DNA of 64,000 bases from Linanthus parryae (taxonomy: Eukaryota > Streptophyta > Magnoliopsida > Ericales > Polemoniaceae). Shown piece after piece: positions 10,509 through 21,796 of this stretch (position 1 is its first letter; each line of letters opens with the position of its first letter). The stretch lies in assembly GCA_023055425.1 (NCBI GenBank), contig JALGPY010000006.1, positions 93,345,935 to 93,409,934 on the forward strand. The letters are read 5' to 3'. The notes under the pieces are model-generated. The model searched no databases and was not told the DNA's origin. It saw nothing but the letters and a program-made list of their open reading frames with translations. Both the position numbers and the translations under genes were made by a program.

Positions 10509-11960
10509 TGAAATTTTGTAATGTAAGTATTAACAGGATCTAAATACTCTAGAAGGGGGGTTGAATAGAGTATGCTAACTTTTGCTAAAACACAGTCTTT
10601 TAAAACTTGAGTGGAGTATGCAGTTGGTATCTCAAAGCTTTGGAACAGTTTTTAGAAACTTAAAGAAATAACTGCAGAATACAGAGGCTTCAAAGCTTCG
10701 AGATTTGGAAAGCTCCAAAGCTTTGAAACTTCATGTTTAGACTGAAGTAAAAGAATAAAAAGTAAGCAACAAGAACACAAGGATTTTACAGAGTTCAGTT
10801 ACAATTAGACCTAGTCTCTGCCTGAGGGATCTTATCCCTCCAAGATTCAAACACAACTTCTTATTAATCACCCAGATTTAGCCCTAGATCTCAAGCCTAA
10901 GTAAGCTACCTTTCACCTATACAGCTTGTGGTTCCCAACCTATCTAGTTCCAGCTACAACATGTTGAAACAATAAGAACCTCTTTGTTGTTCACTTGAAC
11001 AACTAAACTTCTAAGTTTGTGAGGTATAAGAACACAGAATGATAATACAAGTTTAGTACAAGTGTGAAGAACACAGAATAAAGATAAGCAGTAAAGCTTG
11101 GAAATGTTCTTCAATCTTTGATGAGTGATGTTGCTTCTGGAATGTCAATGGCCTGATGAATCTGAAGATTTGAATGATATGAACTCTCCTGTTTGTAGAA
11201 CTCTTCAAATCTCACGAAGATCAGTCTCAATCTCTGTGTCTCTCTTTAAATTCAAAGCACTGATCTCTTTAAATAACATCCAGCAACAAACTGACAGATT
11301 TTAGGAACTGAAAACCTAAAAATCCTCTTCCCTGATATGCTTCTTTCAACAGCTATGTTTGGATAGCTATTTGATTTGTTTATGGACGTTGGAACGCCCA
11401 ACAAACCTGCATACACTTAACAAACAAGATCAAACAATATCCAGACAAACTAGCATCAAGATTTGATAAGCAATATGCCAACAGTTCATGAAAAAGCCTG
11501 CTAGGTTTTGTCTTAAATAAACTCATCTAATACAACCAATATGATGAATATATCATCAACTCATTATGAAACAAGTATTAATAGACAACAATAGATTCAT
11601 AAATGAAACAAGTATTAATAGAAAATAATAGATTCATAACAAGTTATGAATCCCAAAGAAATAACCTGCATACGCAGATTTAATCAAATGAACTTAGCAG
11701 TGAAGAGTATTCAGTAAATCTCAAAGAAAATGAACTTTGATTTTCAATCCAAAGAAAACCTCCATATAATGTTAGTCCATCCAAAATAGGAATTGCTAAA
11801 GCCTGCATAGTATTGTATGTAAAGATGTATAGCTCAGTTCATATCAAAATCAAAGTCCTGCACAAAACAGTTAGTCACATGTATAAGTATAATCATAGCT
11901 ACAAAGCCTCAAAACTTTGAATCTTTTGCACTTAGAAATAGCCTGTGTTTCTGGATTTCA
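10509..11960 (-). repeat. 3' LTR of Sirevirus element 3
   Basis: It is related to the LTR at 5703-7123 throughout: the same G-tract hairpin (10546-10571), the block around CAGAGTTCAGTTACAATTAGA, and AAAGCTTT palindromes near 10632 and 10715. The low-coordinate end is TGAAATTTTG at 10509. The high-coordinate end is placed at ...GGATTTCA (11960) by comparison with the other LTRs. A polypurine tract lies to its right, which makes this the 3' LTR of a minus-strand element. Confidence 0.75.
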
Positions 11961-12019
11961 TCGTCAAGGGAACTAAGCTCCTTCTTAATAATTATTCAAA
12001 TATCAATATCATAGAGCTT

Positions 12020-12040
12020 CAAATCTATCGATCTCCCCCT
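12020..12040 (-). other. Polypurine tract of Sirevirus element 3
   Basis: The minus strand reads TCATCAAGGGGGAGATCG, the form of purine tract seen before 3' LTRs of plant copia elements. It lies about 60 bp from the inferred LTR edge. Either the edge is misplaced, or this is one of several purine tracts, as has been described for Sireviruses. Confidence 0.6.
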
Positions 12041-12398
12041 TGATGAAAGACAAAACACATTACTGAAATCCAGATTATGAACATTTTCCTGCAACTCAAA
12101 AACACGAGAAATTCACCAGTGATGATAACAGTTTTAAACATATTTAAACAAAATATAATGCTTCAAAAAAAATTGCAATAGCATAGCAATAACCAAACTA
12201 ACCAACCAGCATTCATCCTACTTATTACAAAACTTAACACAAAAACACATAATCTTCTCCTCCCCTTTTGGTCTTTCAAAAAAAGAGTAGAAGAAATGTA
12301 GGATCTATTTCAGAGTGTTTTGAAGAGAAACAGTAAACTTAAACCAAATTCAGGACTTGGAAAAGAAAGAAGGACAGAAAGAAAAAGAAGGGTGGATT

Positions 12399-13790
12399 TC
12401 AAGGCTTTGAAGATTCAGCTTCAGGATCCTTCTTTGCAGACTTCTTTCCAGACTTAGCTTTTCCCATTCCCTTGTTCTGATCTTCTTCTTGAACCTCTTC
12501 AACTGTTTCAGCCTCTGAATCTCCTTCAGCTTCAGCTGGTTCTTCTCTTTGCTCACCTTGTTCAGCAGCTTCTTCACCTTGTGCTTCCTCAGTTTGCATT
12601 TTTTTCAACTATTCATCAACAAGCTTATCCAAATCAGCAGCTTCCTTTTCAGCAGTTTCTGCAGCTGTTTCCTCATCACCAGCCTCATCCTCAGATTGAT
12701 CAAAAAGATCCTTTGATGTAAGAACAATAGGGATTGGTTTCTTCTTCTTCTTCTGCTTCTTGAGGGCTTCTCCAAGTACTTCATCTGAGTCAATGCTAGT
12801 TTCTCTGCTCTCTAAGGAGGGTATCTTCTCAAGGTTCAAACTTTTTATAATGATGTCTAGCTTATTGTTCACCAAACCTTTGAACTTGGTGAAATCAGTA
12901 GATAAGTCAAACAACCCTTGTCTCAGATCTTCCAATCCAACACCCAAAACTTCAACCCTGTCTAGTATTTGAGAGAAATCCAAATTGCCAGACACTTTGG
13001 GGGTTGTAGCAGTTTTAGGTTTGATAAACTCCTTCTCTTTCAATTCTTTAGAACTCCATTCAGAATAGAATTTCCATTTCCCTTTGGCAGTGTAAAATAT
13101 CAAAATCCTTTGAAGAGATGCCTCATCAACCATCCCAAAACCAATAGTAATCTTATCCTCGTCCATCATAGAGACTTCAAAGTGTTTGAAAAATAAAGGT
13201 AATAAATTGGCATAAGGCAGGGAATGGTTCCTAGTCCTAGTGCCACATTATATCATATGCTACATCACAACAGTAGGTATATAAACTTCAAACCCTTGAC
13301 ATATTAGATACATCAGGATCAACACCTTATCTGTCACCAACTATTTGGAATACTCCCTAGGAAATACACATCTCATGATAATTGAAAACAAGATTTTAGC
13401 TTCACAGGTAAACACTGAATGTGTTTTGGTTCAGTAGGGGTTCCCTCCAAGAAAAACAAGGCTTTGGCCTTCTCCAAAATCTCCGTCCTATCAGGGTGAT
13501 CACTAACCTTATACTTTCTAAGTACTCCCAAAACTTTGGCAAACACCCTGTGATCCAGATTAATATCCACACCAGCCACTTTTGAAGTGAGAATGTACTT
13601 ATCACTATCATCCAATTCTAGAACTAATTTCAGATAGAAGAGTCTGGTCAACCTAGGGTAAGCCTCAGATGGTGGATTTAACATACTCCCGACAGATGAT
13701 TTCCTCAAATTCTTAATGTAGTCTAAGTCCAATAAATCCAATAAATCAGTACTACTTGGACTACAGAAAGATACTTTAGATGATGCATAC
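12399..13790 (-). pseudogene. Env-position third ORF of Sirevirus element 3, truncated
   Basis: Two open stretches on the minus strand lie between the polypurine tract and the gypsy insertion. 13373-13790 includes LRKSSVGSMLNPPSEAYPRL, LTRLFYLKLVLELDD and LDHRVFAKVLGV, resembling the widespread 'plant transposon protein' folds found downstream of pol in some retroelements. 12609-13169, and past an in-frame TAG at 12609-12611 to 12399, is a charged domain ending in a Glu/Ala-rich, then Lys-rich tail. A frameshift and stops lie at 13170-13372. The position fits the third ORF of Sireviruses. I see no clear signal peptide or transmembrane helix, so an envelope role is not supported. The N-terminus is removed by the LTR at 13791. 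Confidence 0.6.
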
Positions 13791-15614
13791 TGAAACAACC
13801 CGGGATCTCGGTTCAGGGTTAAAGAAACAATCGATAACCAAAAGTAGAAAATTAACTATTAAGATTACATTTCATCTAATAAATACAACAATCTTGAGAA
13901 GATAAGTTTACAAATGTAATGTGATTGAAATAAACTATGTGATCAACTAAGTTATCTAATTTAAGCTAAACGTCTTCGTCTGGATCCGCGTTCCCATCCC
14001 TCACCTTGATTGGTGACCTGCGCTTTTAAAATGGCAAAACTCGACGCAGTTTTGAAGAAAATGATCAGTAAAAACTGAGTAAGTACACACTACGACATGT
14101 AAAGCAACGAGTGGCACGAAAGCATGACTCGAAATAGGTCAAGAGATTTGAAACATTAGCAAGTAAAGAGGTGGGAACTTCTGAATAAGTATAAGTAGTA
14201 GCATATCAAGTACTTCTCATCTTTAAAATATCAGCAAACCATGAGTATTCCACATATTCTTAAGCAAGTTAGATATCAACAGTAAAAAAGTTCATTTTAA
14301 CTAATTAGAAAATGGGTGTTTCACCATGACATTCTGTACTTAGAAACTTTTTTGGGCACTTGACAGCGAAGAACACATCAAACACCTCGCTAACTAGCCA
14401 TGTTCAAGCCCAATTTCAGGGGGTTTAGAGATCGAATTGGACAAAGAAATTAAAACGAAACTTGTAGCCAACATACCCAGGATTACATAGGAAGAACTGT
14501 GCATGATTTGGACAAGAATTGAGGGAGTTACAAGCATATGAACATGCATTTTATGAACCGAAAACACATGAACTCCAAGAATCAAACATCTATAATTTGT
14601 TGTTACAATCATGATTTGATGATGCAAATGAGTTTAGGAGATGATTAGGAGCATGGAAAAGCTTTTAAACGATAAAAAAGGAGAAAGAATTGAAGGCGTA
14701 CCAAGCTCAGAGCTTTTCCGGCGGCCATGGAGGATTCCGGCATTTTGCCGACCGGTTTCAGTGCACCAACGGCCTTCCTAGCTGATTCTTAGCTGGTGGA
14801 TCGGTTAAGCGACGTCCAGGATGTACAGGGAGGTCTTCGGGGTGAGAAGAAACGCCGGGAACGAAGAGAATCACCAAGTTCTGGCCAGCGGTTGTGTTCC
14901 CGTCGGGTTTCCAAACCCAAAGTCCGGCGGGGCACAAACGGTCGACTTAGAGCGCGGTCTTGGGCTCTACAGGTGTGGAATCAACCCAAGATTCCAAAAT
15001 CAAGGTTCAATTAGATCGAAAAACAACAAAAACTAAGAATTTGGTCGAGGAAAAGCTAGGGTTCTTCACCTTCGAATGCGGTTTTCTCTCTCGATACCCG
15101 ATCAAACTTCGAATTACTTTGTGCGTTTTGATCAGTGGACTGAGTAGGTGATTTGGTAGGAGCAGTTTTTGATTTGGAGGAAGGGAGAGGTGGTTGCCTT
15201 GGTGGTGGTGGTGTCATGGTGGAGATGAATGAAGAAGATGATGAGAGATTATGAGGAAGTGGGAGATGGTTTCTCTCCGTGATCTGATGGTGGAGGAAAA
15301 GGTAGTTCATCAGCTACCACCTCACTATTGAGGTGTCAAAATGAGATTGCCAAGTGGCTCTCATGCAAAGGGAGTGAAAGTGTATTCTTTCCAAACTCTA
15401 GGATATAAACTAGAATTAGAGGTTCTACTTATTTTTGGAGTATTTTACTACCGCCCCGAACATTTATAGTGCCTCAAATTCATCCAAGCGACTCCCAAGT
15501 ATTGCAAACACTCCGAAGTTCGAAATTTAAAGCCGTGACAAACATATTTATAAAATCGCCCCCAAAGTCTTCATATTGCACTTAAGAACTCTCTCGGGAA
15601 TTAGGGGTGTTACA
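13791..15614 (-). repeat. Ty3/gypsy (Tekay-like) LTR inserted in Sirevirus element 3
   Basis: On the minus strand it starts TGTAACACCCCTAATTC at 15614 and ends GGGTTGTTTCA at 13791, 1824 bp. To the right lies a purine tract, TTTTAAGGTGGGTAGAT, preceded by a motif also seen before the LTRs of the 40.7-kb element (TTCGGGGATGAAG versus TTCGAGGACGAAG). This makes it a 3' LTR. The 5 bp on the outer side are CATAC (13786-13790). It cuts the env-position ORF. Confidence 0.8.
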
Positions 15615-16330
15615 ATCTACCCACCTTAAAAGAATCTTCATCCCCGAAGATCTCATACTATACTTATCCACATACATAAAATGCAGCACAGGGACTCAGT
15701 CTATTTGACTTAGTCACACAAGTACATAAGTCACTCTCGTCGGATGTTCTGCTCCCAAAAGATGGCTTCCTTAGATAATCAGCCAGAAACACCTTAACTG
15801 GAAGAAATTTCTCATTCTTACACTCCGCGCGACGGGGTATATTATGAGTCTATATTACTATCCCGCCTAGACTCGCATCACAATAGGGTTTCGTATACGA
15901 TTAGTATAGGTACAAGTTCGAAACAAGAGTTTGAAAGTTCAGTAACAACATACAAGTTCTCAAATTTAGAAGCGACTCAAAAATTTGCAAGGAGTTATAC
16001 ATATCTCGAAACTTTTAGTCAAATAATTTTATCAAGACTTATATGTCGTTTTGCTTGACTCATCCGCGTTAAAAATGTTGTCTTACCTGTAGAGGATTAG
16101 ATAAACCAATCACCTCAAGTGTTCCACGCATACGAGAGGAAAAGAAGACTATGTGTCGTCACACAACGTGTCTCTCCATCACAACTCGAATGTGTTTCAA
16201 ATGTTCCAACTTAATCTACAGAGCGGGTACAACTCATAGTACCGTCGTACTAAGAGTCACGCCAGCGGACCGGTAACCAAAGTGGTCCATATCACTTGGC
16301 ATTTGGTAACTCGAAACGCCAATAATTTTC
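15615..16330 (-). other. Non-coding tail of the same gypsy element
   Basis: The purine tract and conserved 3' tail lie at 15615-15655. Beyond that I see no open frame or recognisable domain on either strand. It probably represents the 3' untranslated internal region of the minus-strand gypsy element, ending somewhere before the plus-strand integrase remnant. Confidence 0.45.
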
Positions 16331-17540
16331 AGAAACCAATTTAATTTTTTAATACTTTATTGTCAAAAATTTCTGATTTTAGAAAGAACCTTGTCAAATT
16401 AAGTCGAAATGAAACAAGACAAAGTAATGTCTTAAAAGTCGTCGCTCATAGTGAGTTCCCGAAGATTAAAGAAAATAATTCGATCATGGTTTTGGTTGAC
16501 AGGTTTCCAAAGTATGCAGTTTTCGTCACTTGCCCAACAATCTGCTCGTCGGAAGTTGTTGCACCTATCTCAATGTGACGAAGTACTTCGGCTTGCCCAA
16601 TGACATTGTAAGTGACTGAAATGTTAGATTCGCCGGTCTCTTCTGGACTTCATTGTTCAACATGATGGGGGCGGATTTGAAGTTTTTCACTGAAAATGAA
16701 CTGCAAACCAATGGGCTAACCGAGATGAACAATCATCTGGTGGAAGAGTATTTGCGGCACTACGTGACCGTGAGTCAGAAGAATTGGCTGGGTTTGCTAG
16801 ACAATGCACTGTTCTGCTACAATCTGCACCGATCGTCGGCCACGGAGAAGAGCATGTTTGAGCTCGTTCTTAGACAATAGCCGATTACTTCCCAGGAGAT
16901 TGGAAAGTAGAAATCTGGTGGGAAGTGTCCAGCAGCGTATCAAGCGATTCACGAGAAACAAGATCTACTTGAGGAAGCTCAAGATAGTTTGAGGAAGGCG
17001 CATAAGAGAATGAAGAAGTACGCTGACTGAAAACGGAGAGACTTGGAGTTCGATGTGGGTGACAAAGTGCTGCTCAAGCTAACTCCACATATTTGGAAGA
17101 AGATTTCGAGCAAGGCAGTTCATCGTGGTTTGATTCCTAAGTACGATTAGCCGTTTGAAGTTGTTGGCAAGTTTGGAGCTGTTTCCTACAAGCTAGCATT
17201 GGCTGAGAGGTTCAAAGTTTGTCCCACTTTTCATGTGAGTTTTCTAAGGCAATTCCATGAAGACAAAGCTGACCCGTCGCGGGCCAAATCTTGGAGAGCC
17301 CCTCCTGTGATTAGAAATCAATTTGAAGAGAAAATTGCGAGGATATTGGATTACCGAGTACTTCGACGAGCAAGAAAAATCGAAAGAGGAATTTCTTGGT
17401 TCAATGAAAAGGTAAACATGAAGTTGATGCCACTTGGGCGCGACACATTCCAATTTGGCAAATTGAAGATCAAATCAACGAGTACTTCCATTCGGTCTCG
17501 ACTAGGACGTCGAGCTCAGACGGTGCTGAAGGTTTGTTAG
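16331..17540 (+). pseudogene. Ty3/gypsy chromovirus integrase with chromodomain, decayed
   Basis: The plus strand carries integrase motifs in order: MVLVDRFPKYAVF (16486), YFGLPNDIVSD (near 16585-16620), LTEMNNHLVEEYLRHYV (near 16717-16765) and CYNLHRSSAT. After these come VGDKVLLKLTPHIWKKISSK (17060-17110) and FKVCPTFHVSFLRQFHED (17212). The C-terminal part has RAPPVIRNQFEEKI and a chromodomain remnant ending WQIEDQINEYF (near 17450-17490). Stops occur near 16576, 16880 and at 17150 (YD*PFEV). Frameshifts occur near 16575 and 17400. The strand is opposite to the LTR at 13791-15614, so this is a different element. Confidence 0.85.
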
Positions 17541-18290
17541 TCCATTGAGTTGGACGACGCCGGTGCATCGAAAAGCTCGCAGGTTTAATGGGCTTGGCTC
17601 GATCGTGCTGACGGCGAGGAATTCAGCTAATAGTGATGAACTGTTAGCTCAACTACAGGCTTGGTGGTGCAGGTTGTTGCCTTCGGTTAACCTAGTCCCT
17701 TCGCCTCATGGTTGGACTGTTAGCTCTAGGCTTTGGCTTGGTGCAGAGTGCTACTGGTAATTTCGTGGATAGTGGGCTGAGATTGTGGGGAGTGACCAAA
17801 ATCATGGGGTTTGTCCATGACTGGCGGTTTCTAGCTGTTACTTTGTGCAACAACTTGTTGTAATTGTGGCCTGAACCAGCACCATTGTTGGTTGCTGAGT
17901 TCTTGGACGAATTTGTAAGCTTTCCTTCTAGCTGACGGGTAATAGAAGGCTGGGAATTTTCCGGTACATCGCGACATTCGTTCATACTACATAACGTCCG
18001 TTAAACAAACGAGAGAATCGAGTGAGAGATTGGCTAAACCGAATTTGGAGTTTGATGCCATTACGGAACCAAATTCGTGGTTGAAAGTTTGGCGATGCAA
18101 CAGATGATATACTGGGAGAGAGAGTTATATCGTTCATACAAACTCATTAGTTTTATTGTAATTTGGATTTCTACTCCAAATAAAGTGAGCCACCAATACA
18201 AAAAGTCAACCGAGATAATATAAAAAGATGAATTCTTGGCGTGATTCGGTCACCAATTGTCTTTACCCCCTCTCTCTATGAGGCGAATTG
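17541..18290. other. Unassigned tail after the chromovirus fragment
   Basis: This stretch follows the chromodomain and probably holds the 3' untranslated part and LTR remnant of that element. I find no LTR boundary, polypurine tract or coding domain that can be defended. Confidence 0.35.
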
Positions 18291-18300
18291 ACTATGTCTT

Positions 18301-20177
18301 AGGGGTGTTCACGAACCGACCGGACCGGCGGAACCGGACCACACCAAACCAAACCATACCGAACCGTCAGTTCTTTCCCATTTTCAATACACTATGCGGT
18401 TTCTGTTATTGTAAAACCTCACCGAGCCCTCACCGAACCGAACTGAAATTGGGTAACCGACTACAAACCAGACCAGACCAGACCTGACCGAAACTTTATT
18501 TTATATTCAAAATGTATTATATTATAGTATCTAATGTGTATGAACTTATTAATTATTTGCCTATGTGAGTGGTAATGATTAACACACGTTGTCCATATAT
18601 CCACAAGTTATTAGAAATCTTGATATACTATCTTATTTAATACTTTTAATGTCTCTTGATACTTTCATATAACTTTGTGTGCGTATATATGAATACTACA
18701 TGCAGATGTACTAACTTAACTTCCCTAAAAAAATGTAGTAACTTAAAGATAGTTTTAAGCATGTTAATAGTTAGATTCATGATGTTGTATCCTATAATAC
18801 TAAAAATCACGGGTATTAACCGAACTGAACCGGTATATATCAGTGCGGTTTTATTTTTCTAGTTTTTCAACCCGAGCGTATTTCGATTCGAAGTTTAGCA
18901 AAACGATCATTTCGGTTTATGTGTTAATAGTGGCATATCTCCAATAGTGATATGCAATCGTATGCAAATAATACATAAAAGTTGTGTTTTGTATTTTGCA
19001 TAAGAAGTCTTAGAGCATACCCAGTAGTATCAGGCAAATATTACGTAATTTATGCCTAAAAATAGTATTTTGTATTTTATATAGTATGTGTTTTGATCTT
19101 GGATTCCAACACTATATTTAACCGATCATAAGAAAGAGGGAAAGAAATGTTAGGAAAATGGTTATCATCATGTTGAAAACAAGTCGGAAGTGGTTGAGAA
19201 ATATAAGAAGACATATGCTTAAATTATTATTACATCACAAAAATTCAAATCCTATCTACATGGTCCTAAAATGTAGGGAAAAAATTAAGATACCCAGTGA
19301 AGAATTCTCGCCATGTTTGGCGATTAAGATACCAATTTTGTATTTTACACAACGAAATACATAATCTATTGGACCTCAATTTCAATTGATGTATTTAAAT
19401 TTTACCTAAGAATATGTGTTTCGCTAATTTATTGGAGATGCTCTTACTCCATCAGTGTCATGTAAAAGTTATCGATAACATAATTTTTTATTTAATCTTC
19501 ACTCAAAACACGTGCAACTAATGAATTGTGCATGAGAGAGAAAGAGAAATTGTAAGAAATTGTTATCATGATGTAGAAAATGTAGGTGAAAACATGGAGA
19601 AAAAATAGGGAACATGTCTATAAAGATTTGCAAAACCAATTGTCCTCGCCAGGTTTGGCGAGGCTTTTGCATATTCTGCATTTTGCCTCCAATAGATTAT
19701 GTAAATCAGTTTTGTTAGGTAGATTATAAATAATTTGATAAAAATTGAGCTCCAATAGCATATGTATCTTGATATGTAAAACACAAATTATGTATCAACT
19801 TCGTCAAATTTGGCGATGATTTTTTGTTATGTAAATTCAACTTCCGTCCTATTTATGTGGGTAATGACATCTTTCCTAAATTTTCTCACTAACTTCCACT
19901 ATTTTCTCTCTACGTGTCTAAATTTCTAGTATAAAATAAATTAAAAATACTAATACATATCTTTTACATAATCACTACTGGAGAAGACTCTTGAAATCTT
20001 CATTATTTGTTATGTAAAATAATAGTTTTCACAATAATTTAGATAATTTCCCCCTGCTAGTACTGGAGATGCTTATGCATATTTTGTTGGGTCAATTTTA
20101 TTACGAAATACTTCATATTTTGCATATAAAACATTGTTTTGCATGATCTTTTGACCGAACCGGGCTATGAAAACCCT
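18301..20177. mobile_element. Non-autonomous TIR element with 10-bp target duplication
   Basis: The ends are AGGGGTGTTC and GAAAACCCT, flanked on both sides by the identical 10-mer ACTATGTCTT (18291-18300 and 20178-20187). The subterminal 180 bp are rich in ACCGAACC and CCGGACC motifs. A weaker counterpart (GACCGAACCGGGC) lies at the right end. No transposase is present. A 9-10 bp duplication fits Mutator-like mobilisation, while the end sequence also resembles some hAT elements. A smaller MITE-like unit appears nested inside at 19010-19446. Confidence 0.75.
19010..19446. mobile_element. Nested MITE-like unit
   Basis: The ends TTAGAGCATACCCAGTAGTA and ATTGGAGATGCTCTTA are inverted copies of the common plant MITE terminus 'agagcatctccaatag'. 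The interior is AT-rich and non-coding. Similar terminal words recur near 18935, 19980 and 20065, so boundaries may be more complex. Confidence 0.5.
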
Positions 20178-20265
20178 ACTATGTCTTTAATTCAAATGTG
20201 TTTTGCAACATACACTTGGCCGAATTATTTGCACTCCCCATTTGTGACTGGGTAATAAAATTTAG

Positions 20266-21674
20266 GATAAATTTCACTTACACCCCCTCCGTTTAGGAGA
20301 ATCTTCACTTACACCCTTTTTTGTTTAAAAATCTTCACTTACACCCCTTGAGAGACCCAAACTGTCTGTCATTCACAACCCCTCTGTTCAAGTCCGTTAA
20401 TTAATGAGGGGGTAACCTATTAAAATTATTTTTTGGACAGTTTTGCCCTTCATTGCGCTCTCTCTCTCTCTCTCTCTCCTGTTGTCCTCATCATTTTCTT
20501 CATCCAGATTCTTTGCTGCCAACCATTAACCACACAACACCATCACAACCATCTCAAACAAAACCCAAATTGATCAAACCTACTAAGAGCTACTGAAAGC
20601 ACCTAAACCGCCACAAAAAAACCCCGAACAACAAAGAGTATTTTATTTTTTCGTGATGAAATCGTATTTTCCCTAAACATTGAGACTCAGGACTGTAACA
20701 ACCATTTTTCGATCTACACCCAATTCCTTCCACATAGAAGACTCGACCAGATCTCAAACACAATTTCAAAGCAGATGAACGAAATTAGTTAATTCCTTAG
20801 CCGAATCAAGAGCTTTTCTGAAATTCCTCGCTGCAGCGTAGAGACCGGCTTGTTCCCGTTGTGTAGCTCTTCGAACATATATATCAACAGCATGAGCCGC
20901 TTGGCTAGAAACAGACTCAACCCCAAAGTCAACCAAAATAATTCGGCTATGTATTTCTCTGCCTCCAACACAATAAACCCTAAATCCTCTTTTTTCCTCT
21001 GAAAAAGACGGCAATAGTCGTCGTCTCGTCGATTGCCGCAACCAAACCCCCCAAATTATTCGGAATGTCAAGATTCGGATTGAGGAATAGGACCGGTGGT
21101 GTGGGTTAGGTTATATGGAGGCGGGAATGAGGAATAAGGAGATGAAAGAAACGGTGGTTGAGGGAGGGATGGCGTTCAGGATGTGTGGAGGAGAAGAAGA
21201 TAGAGGCGGTGGAGATCGATGGCGCGAAGGTGTTGTGTATTGGAGGTAGTGGAGGTGGCTGCTGGGGGTTTGCAAAGAAGGGAAAGAATGAGATGATGGC
21301 TTGGGAAGGAGTAATTTTTTGGTTCTCCAAAAGAGCACTACGTGGTACTCTACAACCAATGAGTGTCTGTCACTCACAGACTGTTTGTTTAAGTGTTGCA
21401 ACTCTCATTGGTGGTAGAGCACCACGTGGTGCTCTAATGGAGCACTAGAAAATTACTCCTTGGGAAGGTTGATGGTTCGGGAAGAAGAGGGATGGAGGGA
21501 TTAAATTTTTAGGGTAAACTAGTCTTTTCAGGTAAATAGTTAGTCTTTGTTTAGTAGAAGGGGTGTAAGTGAAGATTTCCAAACAAGAATGGGTGTAAGG
21601 GAAGATTCTCTCAAACTGAAGGGGTGTAAGGGAAGATTCTCCTAAACTGAAGGGGTGTAAGGGAAGTTTTCTAT
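20266..21674. mobile_element. TIR element whose termini are arrays of a 31-bp unit
   Basis: The left end has three units beginning TTCACTTACACCC at about 31-bp spacing (20273-20355). The right end has four inverted units (GGGTGTAAGKGAAGAT, 21560-21670). The interior holds a (CT)n tract (20456-20478) and no recognisable protein. It ends about 40-50 bp before the probable 5' UTR exon of host gene 1, so it may occupy part of that promoter. Confidence 0.7.
21310..21459. mobile_element. 150-bp MITE with 9-bp target duplication
   Basis: TTGGGAAGG occurs directly on both sides (21301-21309 and 21460-21468). The ends are inverted (AGTAATTTTTTGGTTCTC against AGTAATTTTCTAGTGCTC). A longer inner pair contains AGAGCAC.ACGTGGT.CTCTAC. 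The 9-bp duplication suggests Mutator-type mobilisation. It is nested in the 20266-21674 element. A relative lies at 39419-39560. Confidence 0.75.
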
Positions 21675-21699
21675 TCCCCTCGGGCAGATTGCATATTCA

Positions 21700-21796
21700 G
21701 CCGGTTCAACACCCATTTTTTTACTCTGGAATAGCAGCAGTGAAGACTAATCTCTTCCATCGGCGTCTGGTTGGTTCGGCTCAAGAAATCGATCTG
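21700..21796 (+). other. Probable 5' UTR exon of host gene 1 (DUF3128)
   Basis: A short non-repetitive stretch ends in a good splice donor (GATCTG|GTAAGT at 21796/21797). It lies 1.1 kb upstream of the coding exon that begins the DUF3128 protein. The transcription start is not visible. A possible acceptor for the next exon is the TCAG at about 22853 (CTTCGTCAG). Confidence 0.45.

Noticed and set aside
20766..21071. 101-codon minus-strand ORF in the foldback-type element
   Set aside because: No recognisable domain, and it is surrounded by element-derived low-complexity sequence.
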